A stretch of DNA of 64,000 nucleotides from Desulfacinum infernum DSM 9756 (GTDB lineage Bacteria; Desulfobacterota; Syntrophobacteria; Syntrophobacterales; DSM-9756): NCBI RefSeq assembly GCF_900129305.1, contig NZ_FQVB01000006.1:1-64000 (forward strand). The letters run 5' to 3'. A model generated the notes under the pieces. The model did no database searches. It was not told the origin of the DNA and saw nothing but the letters and a program-made list of their open reading frames with translations. How positions within the stretch are numbered: position 1 is the first letter of the stretch; each line of letters begins with the position of its first letter. Shown one piece after another: positions 26,681 to 38,864 of this stretch. Made by a program: the position numbers and the translations under genes.

Positions 26681-26998
26681 GTGGGGCGAGCGGGTCACAT
26701 CCCTTACAGAACCTGCCTGGTTTGCCGATCCCGCCGGCCCAAGGCGTCGCTCCTTCGTCTCGCGGTGGACGATCGGGGCGAGGTGGTTCCGGACCCGCGC
26801 CAGGACAGGCCGGGACGGGGCGCCTATGTGTGCAGCGCGTGCCTGGGGCGGCTCACCTTCGATCGGCGTGTGCAGCGCGCCTTCCGAGGCCGGGCGGTTC
26901 GTTTTTCCCGGACCCTGGAAGGTTGGATGGAAGACCGGGACGGGACGCCCGCAGACGGAGGCTTTCGGGAGGAAAAACCACCATGTGTGCGTAGATGA
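26681..26998 (+). CDS. ylxR: YlxR family nucleoid/RNA-binding protein (DUF448)
   Basis: 105 residues from a GTG that starts 2 nt after the nusA stop. The family pattern RTCLVCRSRRPKASLLRL is present at 10-27, and GRGAYVC with a second Cys pair occurs near 45-53. YlxR sits between nusA and infB in many bacteria. It has been linked to RNA binding and to control of RNase P, but its role here is inferred from position. The C-terminal 30 residues are not conserved. Confidence 0.88.
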   Translation: MGRAGHIPYRTCLVCRSRRPKASLLRLAVDDRGEVVPDPRQDRPGRGAYVCSACLGRLTFDRRVQRAFRGRAVRFSRTLEGWMEDRDGTPADGGFREEKPPCVRR

Positions 26999-27058
26999 AT
27001 CGATACGGGCCGCCGGGCGGCTTGGATGAAGAGTATTTGGACATAGGGGGACGGTTGC

Positions 27059-29964
<2,906 letters not shown>

Positions 29965-29968
<4 letters not shown>

Positions 29969-30187
29969 GAGGCTGTCGGAAAACGTCGCGGATGATCTCC
30001 TTTTTCGTAGCGCAGCCCTTTAGGGCTGCGGAAAAAACCCCGAACGTTGGATGGGCCATCGCGTATTTCCCATCACTTCATGAAGTTACGATGGCCCTTT
30101 CCGCGGGGCAGAAGCCCCGCGATTACGAAAAGAGTGGCCAGAGCCCGGGCTCTTGTTTCGGAGAGCCATTGTTGGACAGGCTCTTGG
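29965..30187 (+). repeat. MITE-like repeat R1, copy 2, at the infB stop codon
   Basis: CTAG at 29965-29968, then GAGGCTGTCGGAAAAC. The interior has the GCAGCCCTTTAGGGCTGC hairpin near 30012 and CCGCGGGGCAGAAGCCCCGCG near 30101. The right end TTGGACAGGCTC runs to 30183, followed by TTGG in place of CTAG. It lies between infB and ylxP inside an otherwise tightly packed operon. Confidence 0.88.
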
Positions 30188-30240
30188 GAAGCTGTCCTGA
30201 AATTGACAACTTCGCCGCTCCCGCGGTGACGGGAGTCTCT
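30188..30240 (+). repeat. Remnant of repeat R2
   Basis: Immediately after R1, the sequence GAAGCTGTCCTGAAATTGAC resembles the shared terminal repeat. It is followed by CTCCCGCGGTGACGGGAG, half of the R2 interior. The other half is missing. Confidence 0.5.
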
Positions 30241-30257
30241 ACCCAAAGGAAACGCCC

Positions 30258-30551
30258 ATGTCGGTGACCGTGGGGATCGCCCGGGTGACCTTCAGGCTCC
30301 ATGACAACCATTCCTTGAAGGGCAAACGGAAGGTGGTCAAGAGCCTGATCGAAAAGAGTCGACACCGCTTCCAGGTTTCCATCGCCGAGGTGGACGACTT
30401 GGACGTGTACCAGCGGGCGACGCTGGGAGTGGCCGTTATCGGCAACAATTCCCGTGTCCTCAACTCCGTGCTGGATCGGGTCATCGATTACATGGAGTCT
30501 TTGGGGCTGGCGGACCTGGAGGACTCCGACATTGAACTGATCTCCCTTTGA
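30258..30551 (+). CDS. ylxP: YlxP family protein (DUF503)
   Basis: 97 residues. The family pattern is clear: VGIARVTFRLHDNHSLKGKRKVVKSL at the start, FQVSIAEVDDLD in the middle and ATLGVAVIGNN. YlxP is a small conserved protein of uncertain function found beside rbfA. It has been associated with ribosome maturation on the basis of this position. Its ATG is 289 nt after infB because repeat elements occupy the gap. rbfA follows after 20 nt. Confidence 0.88.
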   Translation: MSVTVGIARVTFRLHDNHSLKGKRKVVKSLIEKSRHRFQVSIAEVDDLDVYQRATLGVAVIGNNSRVLNSVLDRVIDYMESLGLADLEDSDIELISL

Positions 30552-30571
30552 GCGGAGGTCTGCGAGGAACC

Positions 30572-30919
30572 ATGGAATACAAGAGAGCGGATCGCGTGGC
30601 GGACGTGCTCCAGAGGACCATTGCCGAGCTGTTGTACCGGCGCGTCCGAGATCCCCGACTGACCAAGATCACCATCACAGGCGTGGAACTGACCGACGAT
30701 CTGCGGCACGCGCGGGTCTTCTACTGCATGGTGGGCACGGATTCGGAAAAGGACCTGGCGGCGGCAGCCTTGGCTAAGGCGGCCCCTTTCATCCGCCGGG
30801 AAGTGGGCAAGCGGGTCCACCTGAAGTATCTGCCCAGCTTCACCTTCTCCTACGACGAATCCTTCGACTACGGAGAAAAGATTGAGCGGCTTTTGCGTGA
30901 GTTGCGCGACGATGAGTGA
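30572..30919 (+). CDS. rbfA: Ribosome-binding factor A
   Basis: 115 residues from the ATG at 30572 (MEYKRADRVADVLQ), with GCGAGG upstream. A TTG eight codons earlier is unlikely. The KH-like fold signature VRDPRLTKITITGVELTDDL lies near residue 25, and YLPSFTFSYDES near 88. RbfA is a 30S assembly factor acting on the 5' end of 16S rRNA. The gene overlaps nrnA by 8 nt. Confidence 0.94.
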   Translation: MEYKRADRVADVLQRTIAELLYRRVRDPRLTKITITGVELTDDLRHARVFYCMVGTDSEKDLAAAALAKAAPFIRREVGKRVHLKYLPSFTFSYDESFDYGEKIERLLRELRDDE

Positions 30920-31919
30920 GACCGGCCTGTCCGTACTGAACGACATCCAACAGGTGATCCGGCGTGCCACGCGACTGGCCGTGGCCACCCACGTCCGCCC
31001 GGACGGCGATGCGGTCGGAGCCCTGCTCGCCACCACCACTCTGCTACGGAAACTGGGCAAACAGGCCGACGCCTATTGCCAGGACCCTCCCCCGCCGGGC
31101 CACGACTTCCTGGAAGGAGTGGAATCGATCCGGCACCTGTGGGATGCGGGCGCCGCCTACGATGCGGCGATCCTGGTGGACTGCGGAGAGTTCCAACGGG
31201 TCGGCGAAGACCTGGCCCGAAAGATCGCCGAAGTCCCCGTACTGGTGAACATCGATCATCACATGAACCACGATCCCTTCGGCACCGTGGCATGGGTGGA
31301 CCCACAGGCCAGCAGCACCTGCGAAATGCTGTACGTGCTGTGTCGGCATGTGGGCGTGGAAGTGGACAAGGCCCTGGCCGGGCAGCTTTACACGGGGATC
31401 CTCACCGATACGGGATCCTTCCGCTTTTCCAACACCACCCACCAGGTGCTGACCATCGCCGCGGATCTGGTGGCCCGCGGGGCCGACCCCGCCTTCATCG
31501 CCGGTCGGATCTATGACTCTGCATCCCCCGGGCGCCTGCACCTCTTGGCCAGGGTTCTGAACACCGTGGAGTACCATGCGGATGACCGCTTGGCCACGGC
31601 GGAACTGACCCAGGCCATGTTCCGCGAGACCCGCACCGGCCGCGAAGACGCCGAAGGGTTCATCAACCATCTACGCAGCGTCAAGACGGTTCTCATGGCC
31701 ATCCTTTTCCGGGAGGACCCGGACCAGATAGTCCATGTGAGCCTCCGGTCCAAGGACCCCGTAGATGTGGCGGCTTTCGCCCGCACTTACGGAGGCGGAG
31801 GACACCGGCACGCCGCAGCGTTTAGAATGGAGGGAGGCCTGGACCGTGTTCGAAAAGCCGTGAGCCAAGCAGCCGTGGCCCTCCTTGAACGCACGGCCCC
31901 GGGAAAGCCGATGCCATGA
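30912..31919 (+). CDS. nrnA: DHH/DHHA1 phosphoesterase, NrnA-like
   Basis: 335 residues from the ATG at 30912, which overlaps the rbfA end. Motifs: HVRPDGDAVGA near residue 27, a metal-binding DCGE, the DHH signature in NIDHHMNHD near 113, and the DHHA1 ending GGGGHRHAAAF. NrnA enzymes degrade nano-RNAs and dephosphorylate 3'-phosphoadenosine 5'-phosphate. The rbfA-nrnA-truB order is common. The exact substrate preference is not readable. It ends in an ATGA overlap with truB. Confidence 0.92.
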   Translation: MSETGLSVLNDIQQVIRRATRLAVATHVRPDGDAVGALLATTTLLRKLGKQADAYCQDPPPPGHDFLEGVESIRHLWDAGAAYDAAILVDCGEFQRVGEDLARKIAEVPVLVNIDHHMNHDPFGTVAWVDPQASSTCEMLYVLCRHVGVEVDKALAGQLYTGILTDTGSFRFSNTTHQVLTIAADLVARGADPAFIAGRIYDSASPGRLHLLARVLNTVEYHADDRLATAELTQAMFRETRTGREDAEGFINHLRSVKTVLMAILFREDPDQIVHVSLRSKDPVDVAAFARTYGGGGHRHAAAFRMEGGLDRVRKAVSQAAVALLERTAPGKPMP

Positions 31920-32890
31920 CGTACGGAACGGAAACCGGAATGCCGGACAAGTCCGTCCCTCGCCCCCCCCGCAGGGAATCCCTTCCCAGCGGCGTTCTAC
32001 TGGTGGACAAACCCGAGGGGTGGACGTCCCACGACGTGGTGTATCGGCTGAGAAAGTGGTTCCGCTGGAAGAAGGCCGGTCACTGCGGGACCCTGGATCC
32101 TTTCGCCACGGGGTTGCTGGTGGTTTGCGTCAACGACGCCACCCGCATCGTGGATCAACTGGTGGGACACGAGAAGGGATATCGGTTTTCCATGCAGCTG
32201 GGCGTGGAGACGGACACCCTGGACCGAACCGGCCGGGTAACGGCCCGCTACCAGGGGCCTCCGGTGAAAGAAGACGCCCTGCTGGAGGCGATCCGAGCCT
32301 TTCAAGGCCCGCAGGTCCAGAAGGTCCCCAAGTATTCGGCCGTCAAGGTGGGCGGCCGGCGTCTCTACGAATGGACCCGGGCCGGCCGGGAAGTGGAACA
32401 GCCGAAACGGGAGGTGGTGATTCACCGGCTGGAAGTGATCCGATACCGGTGGCCGGAAGTGGACTGCGAGATTTTTTGTTCCAAAGGAACTTATGTAAGG
32501 CAGTTGGCGGCGGATGTGGGGGCCCGGCTCGGCTGCGGCGCCCACGTCACCGCTCTTCGGCGGACGGCCAGCGGCCCGTTCGCCGTGGAAGACGCATTGT
32601 CCTTGGAAACGCTCAAAGGTTGGCGCGGCGCGATGGAGTGGACCTCCCATCTCATCCCCCTCCATGCGGCCCTTTCCCATCTGCCTGCTTTGGTGATCGA
32701 TGACCCGACCCTACGGGATCAGCTGCAAAGCGGACATCTGTCCGACCAATGGCTGGATACCCATGCGGCGGTTGTGGAAGGACAAACCGGCCCTGTTCGC
32801 CTGATGGGCTCCGACAACGTGCTGCTGGCCCTTTGGTGGCCCGCCGCCCGGCCCGGAGAGCGTCGTCTGAGGGTTTTTCACCAACCATGA
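31916..32890 (+). CDS. truB: tRNA pseudouridine(55) synthase TruB
   Basis: 324 residues. The catalytic Asp61 is in GHCGTLDPFATGLLVV. GVLLVDKPEGWTSHDVV at about 26-42 and KVPKYSAVKVGGRRLYEWTR around 138 are typical. TruB makes pseudouridine 55 in the T loop of tRNAs. About 20 N-terminal residues precede the core. The ATG overlaps the nrnA stop (ATGA), so translation is probably coupled. Confidence 0.95.
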   Translation: MTYGTETGMPDKSVPRPPRRESLPSGVLLVDKPEGWTSHDVVYRLRKWFRWKKAGHCGTLDPFATGLLVVCVNDATRIVDQLVGHEKGYRFSMQLGVETDTLDRTGRVTARYQGPPVKEDALLEAIRAFQGPQVQKVPKYSAVKVGGRRLYEWTRAGREVEQPKREVVIHRLEVIRYRWPEVDCEIFCSKGTYVRQLAADVGARLGCGAHVTALRRTASGPFAVEDALSLETLKGWRGAMEWTSHLIPLHAALSHLPALVIDDPTLRDQLQSGHLSDQWLDTHAAVVEGQTGPVRLMGSDNVLLALWWPAARPGERRLRVFHQP

Positions 32891-32920
32891 AGCCACATCA
32901 ACACAAAAGGAGGAACAACC

Positions 32921-33190
32921 GTGGTTCTGACGCCTGAAAGGAAAAAGGAGATCATCGAAGATTTCAAGATCCACCCCTCGGACACGGGTTCGCCCGAAGT
33001 GCAGATTGCGCTCCTGAGCGAGCGGATCAACTATCTCACGGAGCATTTCAAGGTCCACAAGAAGGACCACCATTCGCGGCGCGGCCTCTTGAAACTGGTC
33101 GGTCAGAGGCGCCAGCTGCTCAACTACCTGAAGAAGAAGAACATCGACCGCTACCACACTCTGATCGAACGCTTGGGTCTGCGCCGCTAA
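32921..33190 (+). CDS. rpsO: 30S ribosomal protein S15
   Basis: 89 residues, exactly the bacterial S15 length. The start is GTG with an excellent AAGGAGG 7 nt upstream. Signatures are [19 protein letters not shown] and [21 protein letters not shown]15 binds the central domain of 16S rRNA. Its place before pnp is the classic arrangement. Confidence 0.97.
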   Translation: MVLTPERKKEIIEDFKIHPSDTGSPEVQIALLSERINYLTEHFKVHKKDHHSRRGLLKLVGQRRQLLNYLKKKNIDRYHTLIERLGLRR

Positions 33191-33237
33191 GGCGAGGAAT
33201 TTATTGAGTTCGACGGAGCAAATAGAGGAAGTCATCT

Positions 33238-35337
33238 ATGAAAAAGTCAGTGCAAGTGGAAGTGGGCGGACGCCCGCTGATTCTGGAAACCGGCCACGCC
33301 GCCCGGCAGGCCAGCGGCTCGGTCTTCGTGCGCTACGGAGACACGGTGGTGATGGTGGCGGCCGTCAAGGAGGATCGAGTGCGCGAGGGCATCGACTTCG
33401 TCCCCTTGATGGTCGAATACCAGGAGATGAGCTACGCTGCGGGTCGCATTCCCGGGGGCTTCTTCCGCCGAGAGGTGGGACGCCCCAGTGAAAAAGAGAC
33501 CCTCACCTCGCGCCTCATCGACCGCCCCATTCGGCCCCTCTTTCCCAAGGGCTATTCCTACGAGACGCAGGTGATCGCCACGGTTCTTTCCGTGGATCAG
33601 GAAAACGAACCCGACGTGGCCGCCATGACCGGGGCGTCGGCGGCCCTGCACATTTCCAACATCCCCTTTGCCGGCCCCATCGCCGCGGTGCGCGTGGGCC
33701 GCGTGGACGGCCGGTTCGTGATCAATCCCAGCGCCGCTCAACTGGAACAGAGCGACATGAACGTGGTGGTGGCCGGCAGCCGGGACGCCGTGATGATGGT
33801 GGAGGGCGGAGCCCAGTTCGTCACAGAAGACGACATGTTGGAAGCCATCGACCTGGCCCACAAGGCCATCCTGCCCATCCTGGATGCCCAGGATGAACTG
33901 CGCCGCCTGGTGGGCAAGCCCAAGGACGAAGTGACAGCGCCGGTCGTGGACGCCGCCCTGGAGGAAACCGTTCGAAGGTCGGCCGCCGATGAAATGGCCC
34001 AGGTGATGACCATCGCCGACAAACTCGAACGCAAGAACGCCAAGAAGGCCCTGAAGCAACGGGTCCTGGAGGCGGTGGCCGAGCAGTTTCCGGAACAGAT
34101 CAAGGATGCGGAACACGTCCTGGAAACCCTGGAAAAGGAAACCGTCCGGGGCATGATGGTGCGAGAAAAGCGCCGCATAGACGGTCGGGCCTTCCACGAG
34201 ATCCGCCCGCTCGCCATCGAGGTGGGCCCGCTGCCCCGCACCCACGGCTCCGCCCTCTTTCGCCGAGGCGAGACCCAGGTCCTGGCCGTGACCACCCTGG
34301 GTTCTTCCAGCGATGAGCAGAAAATCGAGGCGCTGACCGGGGAGACCTTCAAGTCCTTCATGCTTCACTACAACTTCCCACCCTACTGCGTGGGGGAAGT
34401 CCGTCCGCTGCGCGGCCCGGGCCGGCGGGAAATCGGCCATGGAGCCTTGGCCGAACGCGCCGTCAAGCCCATCCTGCCGTCCAACGGGGAATTTCCCTAC
34501 ACCATCCGGGTGGTGTGCGAGGTGTTGGAGTCCAACGGATCCAGTTCCATGGCCTCCGTGTGCGGTGCCTGCCTGTCTCTCATGGATGCGGGCGTGCCCG
34601 TTTCGGACATGGTGGCCGGTATCGCCATGGGCCTGGTGAAGGAAGGTGACGATTTCATCATCCTCTCGGACATCCTGGGAGATGAGGATCACCTGGGGGA
34701 TATGGACTTCAAGGTGACCGGAAACGAACGGGGCATCACCGCCATCCAGATGGATGTGAAGATCCCGGGAATCACCCGCGAGATCATGACCCGGGCTCTG
34801 GCTCAGGCCCGCGACGGCCGCCTCTACATCCTGGGCAAGATGCGCGAGGTCATTTCCGAACCGCGTTCCGAACTGTCCCCCTACGCGCCCAGGATGGAAA
34901 CCATCCAGATCAACCCGGACAAGATCCGGGACGTGATCGGGCCGGGCGGCAAGGTGATCCGCTCCATCGTGGCCGAAACCGGAGCCAAGATCGACATCGA
35001 GGATTCCGGCCGGGTGGTCATCATGAGCCCGGACAAGGAGGCCTGCCAGAAGGCCATCGACAGGATCAAGGCCCTCACCCAGGAACCCGAGGTGGGCGAG
35101 GTCTACATGGCCCGGGTGACCAAGGTGACGGACTTCGGCGCCTTCGCCGAGATCCTGCCCAACACGGAAGGACTCATCCACATCTCCCAGCTGGACCACA
35201 AGCGGGTGCAGAAGGTGACGGATGTGGTCAAGGAAGGCGATGAGGTCCTGGTCAAGGTCATCGACATCGACCGGGAGGGAAGAATCCGCCTGAGTCGAAA
35301 GGCCGTTCTGGGAAAACCGGAAGGGCGAAAGAACTAG
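33238..35337 (+). CDS. pnp: Polyribonucleotide nucleotidyltransferase (PNPase)
   Basis: 699 residues. Two RNase PH-like domains are separated by a helical domain: the first has [16 protein letters not shown], the second SGDEQ-type residues and [26 protein letters not shown] domain follows (about 560-615, [17 protein letters not shown]), then an S1 domain (about 625-692, [17 protein letters not shown]). PNPase degrades RNA from the 3' end using phosphate. GAGGAAG lies 7 nt before the ATG. Confidence 0.97.
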   Translation: MKKSVQVEVGGRPLILETGHAARQASGSVFVRYGDTVVMVAAVKEDRVREGIDFVPLMVEYQEMSYAAGRIPGGFFRREVGRPSEKETLTSRLIDRPIRPLFPKGYSYETQVIATVLSVDQENEPDVAAMTGASAALHISNIPFAGPIAAVRVGRVDGRFVINPSAAQLEQSDMNVVVAGSRDAVMMVEGGAQFVTEDDMLEAIDLAHKAILPILDAQDELRRLVGKPKDEVTAPVVDAALEETVRRSAADEMAQVMTIADKLERKNAKKALKQRVLEAVAEQFPEQIKDAEHVLETLEKETVRGMMVREKRRIDGRAFHEIRPLAIEVGPLPRTHGSALFRRGETQVLAVTTLGSSSDEQKIEALTGETFKSFMLHYNFPPYCVGEVRPLRGPGRREIGHGALAERAVKPILPSNGEFPYTIRVVCEVLESNGSSSMASVCGACLSLMDAGVPVSDMVAGIAMGLVKEGDDFIILSDILGDEDHLGDMDFKVTGNERGITAIQMDVKIPGITREIMTRALAQARDGRLYILGKMREVISEPRSELSPYAPRMETIQINPDKIRDVIGPGGKVIRSIVAETGAKIDIEDSGRVVIMSPDKEACQKAIDRIKALTQEPEVGEVYMARVTKVTDFGAFAEILPNTEGLIHISQLDHKRVQKVTDVVKEGDEVLVKVIDIDREGRIRLSRKAVLGKPEGRKN

Positions 35338-35347
35338 AGAGGCCGCC

Positions 35348-36634
35348 TTGGTTCAAAAAACGACGCTGTCCAACGGCATCCGCATCGTGACGGAGCAGAT
35401 TCCATTCGTCCATTCCGTTTCCATGGGCATCTGGGTAAATGTGGGTTCCCGGGACGAATCGGAGCCGGAGCGAGGGATCACCCACTTCATCGAGCACATG
35501 CTCTTCAAGGGCACCGAACGGCGATCCGCTCTCGATATCGCCAAGGAGCTGGATGCCGTGGGCGGCTTCGCCAACGCCTTCACATCCAAGGAAAACGTCT
35601 GTTTTCATGCCAAGGTCCTGGACACCCACCTCCCTCTGGTGGTGGATGTCCTGACCGATATCTTTCTCCATTCCACGTTCGCACCCGACGAGATGGATCG
35701 GGAGCGCCAGGTGATCCTCCAGGAAATCAGCATGATCGAGGACTCCCCGGAGGATCTGGTCCACATCCTTTTCCAGGAGGAATTTTGGAAAAACCATCCC
35801 TTGGCCAACCCCATCTACGGGACCCCGGAGACGGTCCAGGCATTGGACCGCGGGATGGCCATGGATTACATGGTTCGGCAGTTCCGCCCCGGAAAGATTG
35901 TGGTGGCCGCCGCCGGCAACCTGGAACACGACGCCTTTGTGGAACTCCTGGCCCCGGCGTTGAACAACCTGAATCATTCCGGATCCCCCGCCCCAAGGCA
36001 CTCTCCGGTACTCCACCCCCACCGACAGGTGGTGACCAAGGATCTGGAGCAGGTGCACCTGTGCCTGGGCTTTCCGGGATGCTCCCATTCCGATCCCGGA
36101 AGGTTCTCATGCCATGTCCTGAACGTGGTGCTTGGAAACAGCATGAGCAGCCGCCTTTTCCAGGAAGTCCGGGAAAAGCGCGGGCTGGCCTACTCCGTGT
36201 ACTCGTTTGTCAACTCCCACGAGGACACGGGCCTGATGGGCGTCTACGCCGCCGTGGCCCCTTCTCAGGTGGAAGAAACCTTGCGGGTGATCCAGGACCA
36301 GATGGCCCGGATCGCGGCGGAATCCATCACGGAAGCGGAACTGAGCGCCGCCAAGGAGTATCTCAAGGGCAGCATGTACCTGAATGCGGAAAGCACCGAT
36401 TCGCGCATGAACCGGCTGGCCAAGAACGAAATTGTTTTCGGACGCCACATTTCCTTCCGGGAAGTGGAGAAACAGATCGACGGCGTGACCACCGAGGATG
36501 TGCGTCGCTGGTTTGAGGGCGCCTATCGCCCGGAAGTGATCGCCGTTACCCTGCTGGGTCCGGTTTCCGAGGATGTTCTTGACCGGTGCTTTCCCGCCGT
36601 CCCGACCGCGGCAGCGACGGAATCTTCCCGATAA
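35348..36634 (+). CDS. M16 family zinc peptidase (YmxG/mitochondrial processing peptidase-like)
   Basis: 428 residues from a TTG with AGAGAGG upstream, 10 nt after pnp. The inverted zinc motif HxxEH is intact (His46, Glu49, His50 in THFIEHMLFKG), and the downstream glutamate region ERQVILQEISMIED is present. The C-terminal inactive-type domain has RGLAYSVYSF. This gene follows pnp in many bacteria. Its substrate is unknown. No signal peptide is visible, so it is probably cytoplasmic. Confidence 0.92.
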   Translation: MVQKTTLSNGIRIVTEQIPFVHSVSMGIWVNVGSRDESEPERGITHFIEHMLFKGTERRSALDIAKELDAVGGFANAFTSKENVCFHAKVLDTHLPLVVDVLTDIFLHSTFAPDEMDRERQVILQEISMIEDSPEDLVHILFQEEFWKNHPLANPIYGTPETVQALDRGMAMDYMVRQFRPGKIVVAAAGNLEHDAFVELLAPALNNLNHSGSPAPRHSPVLHPHRQVVTKDLEQVHLCLGFPGCSHSDPGRFSCHVLNVVLGNSMSSRLFQEVREKRGLAYSVYSFVNSHEDTGLMGVYAAVAPSQVEETLRVIQDQMARIAAESITEAELSAAKEYLKGSMYLNAESTDSRMNRLAKNEIVFGRHISFREVEKQIDGVTTEDVRRWFEGAYRPEVIAVTLLGPVSEDVLDRCFPAVPTAAATESSR

Positions 36635-36708
36635 GGCCCCCATAAGGCCGGCGGCCGTTTGCCGGGGCGGTTCTGGAACCGCCAGGTTCGGATTGTTGTG
36701 AGGAACGC

Positions 36709-37542
36709 ATGCCCCTTTTCTTCCAGGTTCTCGCCAGCGGTTCCAAAGGAAACGCCATCCTGGCCGGCACCGGCTCCACCTGCATCCTCCTGGACGCCGG
36801 TCTGAGCGGCAAGGAGATCGAACGGCGCCTGGCCGAAAGTCCTGTTTCCCCCAAGGACGTTCAGGCTCTGGTGGTCAGCCATGAACACAACGACCATGTG
36901 CGGGGTATCGGAGTCCTCAGCCGCCGCTACGATCTGCCCGTCTTTTTGACCCGGGGCTGCCTGGAAGCCCTGCCCTCGTCCGTGGGCGAGCTGGCCCACA
37001 GGAACCTCATTCAGCCGGGACGCTCTTTCGCCATCGGGGATCTGGTCATCCACCCTTTCGCGCTCTCCCACGATGCGGCGGACCCCGTGGGATTCATCCT
37101 GGAACATGGCGGGTTTCGTTTGGGTATCTGCACCGACTGCGGAACCGCCACCCAGCTGGTACGCACCCGCCTGCAGCATTGCCATGCCCTGGTGCTGGAA
37201 GCCAACCATGATACCGACCGGCTGATCCACGGTCCCTACCCGTGGCATCTCAAACAGCGCATCCGAAGCCGCCATGGGCACCTGAGCAACGAGGACAGTT
37301 GCCAATTGCTTGAGCAGATCCACCATCCCGGACTCCAGGTGGTGGTCTTGGCCCATCTCAGCGAAGTGAACAACCACCCCGATCTAGTCAAAGAAACGTT
37401 GCGCAACCGCCTGGTTCCTGCCATCCTGGATACGACCCGATTCGAAGTGGCCATGCAGAACGAACCGTCCGCCGTCTGGCACATCCACACGACAGGAGGT
37501 GACCATGGAACCGTTACCGAAGGCCTTTCTCCTGCCCATTGA
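36709..37542 (+). CDS. Metallo-beta-lactamase-fold hydrolase, YycJ/WalJ-like
   Basis: 277 residues. The HxHxDH metal motif is at His58, His60, Asp62 and His63, and further ligands are likely in FALSHDAADPVGF and EANHD. Opening SGSKGNAIL and closing LAHLSEVNNHPDL match the YycJ group, which includes proposed single-strand DNA exonucleases. The activity is inferred. The gene ends 38 nt inside the next one. Confidence 0.88.
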   Translation: MPLFFQVLASGSKGNAILAGTGSTCILLDAGLSGKEIERRLAESPVSPKDVQALVVSHEHNDHVRGIGVLSRRYDLPVFLTRGCLEALPSSVGELAHRNLIQPGRSFAIGDLVIHPFALSHDAADPVGFILEHGGFRLGICTDCGTATQLVRTRLQHCHALVLEANHDTDRLIHGPYPWHLKQRIRSRHGHLSNEDSCQLLEQIHHPGLQVVVLAHLSEVNNHPDLVKETLRNRLVPAILDTTRFEVAMQNEPSAVWHIHTTGGDHGTVTEGLSPAH

Positions 37543-38440
37543 CGATTCGGAAGATTCCCTGAGGCCCATTCGCTTCCTCACGAGCCTCTACCCGGAGCGA
37601 TCCCACATCAGCCTCACCCTCCACTACCTGATGCCTCCCTTGCCGCCCGTTTACAAGGAAAAGGACCGCACGGAAGCCCAGATCGCTCAAAAGAAAGCCT
37701 TCGTACAGGCGCGCGAGGAGGCCGCGCGGAAGGCCTGCCAGCGCGCCAAGAAGGTTCTGGTGGAGTCGGGATTCTCCGAGGAGGTCATCCACGAGTTCGT
37801 GCAGGAAAAGGAACTGAGCGTGGCCCACCATGCCTGTCGTCTGGCCGACATCAAACGGGTGGACGCCGTGGTGATCCAAAAGCAGACCAGTTCCCGTCTG
37901 GAAGGATTCCTCAAGGGCGATCACACGTCCGCCTTGCTGCACCACTGCCTAGTGAGCCCCATCTGGTTTGTGGACGACGAAACCGACCCGTCCAAGGCCG
38001 TGGTCTGCCTGGCGGACAACGATCCCTCCCTGCGGGCCCTGGACCATGCACTCTTCATGCTGGAAGAGACTCCCACTCTCATCGAGATCGTCCATTTTTC
38101 CAGGAAGGCATCCCGTCCCCTTGTTTCCGCCCTGGACCCGCTGGACCCCGATCTCGCCCAGTGGCTTCGGACCAGCGGCACGGGCTACGGCCCGTTTTTC
38201 GCCAAAGCGCGCGAGACGGCGCTCGCTTCCGGAGTGGCCCCGGAGCGGGTCCACATATCCGTGCAGCCCAGCCGGGGAAAGCTTCCCAACGAAATTCTTT
38301 CCTATGCCAATAGAGCGGGTGCGGGGATCGTGGTACTCGGCCACGGCGGATCCGGAGGCACCTGGGGATTTCTCAAGAGCTCCATCACCAAGCGGATCCT
38401 CACCGACTTTCGTCATCAGGCCGTCTGGGTCAACCAGTAA
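37505..38440 (+). CDS. Tandem universal stress (UspA-like) protein
   Basis: 311 residues from the ATG at 37505, preceded by AGGAGGTGACC. Two UspA-like units are visible. The first covers residues 5-150 (LLPIDDSEDSLRPIRFL, long charged helix, VDAVVIQKQTSS). The second covers about 160-311 (VVCLADNDPSLRALDHAL, ending GAGIVVLGHGGSGGTWGFLKSSI). The second keeps the Gly-rich nucleotide-loop pattern, while the first lacks it. Role unknown: such proteins often bind ATP under stress. The overlap with the hydrolase gene suggests coupling. Confidence 0.82.
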   Translation: MEPLPKAFLLPIDDSEDSLRPIRFLTSLYPERSHISLTLHYLMPPLPPVYKEKDRTEAQIAQKKAFVQAREEAARKACQRAKKVLVESGFSEEVIHEFVQEKELSVAHHACRLADIKRVDAVVIQKQTSSRLEGFLKGDHTSALLHHCLVSPIWFVDDETDPSKAVVCLADNDPSLRALDHALFMLEETPTLIEIVHFSRKASRPLVSALDPLDPDLAQWLRTSGTGYGPFFAKARETALASGVAPERVHISVQPSRGKLPNEILSYANRAGAGIVVLGHGGSGGTWGFLKSSITKRILTDFRHQAVWVNQ

Positions 38441-38468
38441 TCGGCCATCACAAAAGTCCGACCGCGCT

Positions 38469-38496
38469 GTAGGGGCGAAAGATCTTTCGCCCCTAC
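38469..38496. repeat. R3 palindrome, copy 1
   Basis: A perfect 28-bp palindrome whose half-site is GTAGGGGCGAAAGA. Near-identical sites occur at 48565 and 59056. It lies 28 nt after the Usp stop codon, where a terminator would be expected, but no T-run follows. Confidence 0.8.
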
Positions 38497-38546
38497 ACAG
38501 GGAGAAGTCCAGGAGCATGGGGAAATCGCAATTCCCCGCCAGCGCC

Positions 38547-38715
38547 CTGGGAGACGGCCCGAAAACGCCGGCCATGACCGCTTTTCTCGTCGCGCAGCCC
38601 TTGCGGGCTGCGGAGGAATCCCCGAACGTCGGACGGGCCCATCGGGTACCGCCTGTCACTTCATTGCGTCAGGATGGTCTCCTTCCGCGGGGCCGAAGCC
38701 CCGCGGCTACGACTG
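38547..38715 (+). repeat. Degenerate MITE-like repeat R1, copy 3
   Basis: CTGG followed by GAGACGGCCCGAAAAC, then the GCAGCCCTTGCGGGCTGC hairpin and the CCGCGGGGCCGAAGCCCCGCG hairpin, ending near GCTACGAC. The right terminal repeat is eroded. The 424-nt gap between the Usp gene and secF holds this, one R3 palindrome and a GC-rich stretch (38740-38860) with nothing recognisable. Confidence 0.8.
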
Positions 38716-38864
38716 AAGAGGTCGGGGACCTTGTCGTTTGATTCAGGAAACTTGTTCTCGGAAAGCCGAGGGGGTGGGGATCGGTGTGATGCCGGCAGGA
38801 GCGGTTCACAACCGCCCCCGCACGAAGCGCTGCCGAGAGACTCAACGCCTTGGCGTCCAAGGCT

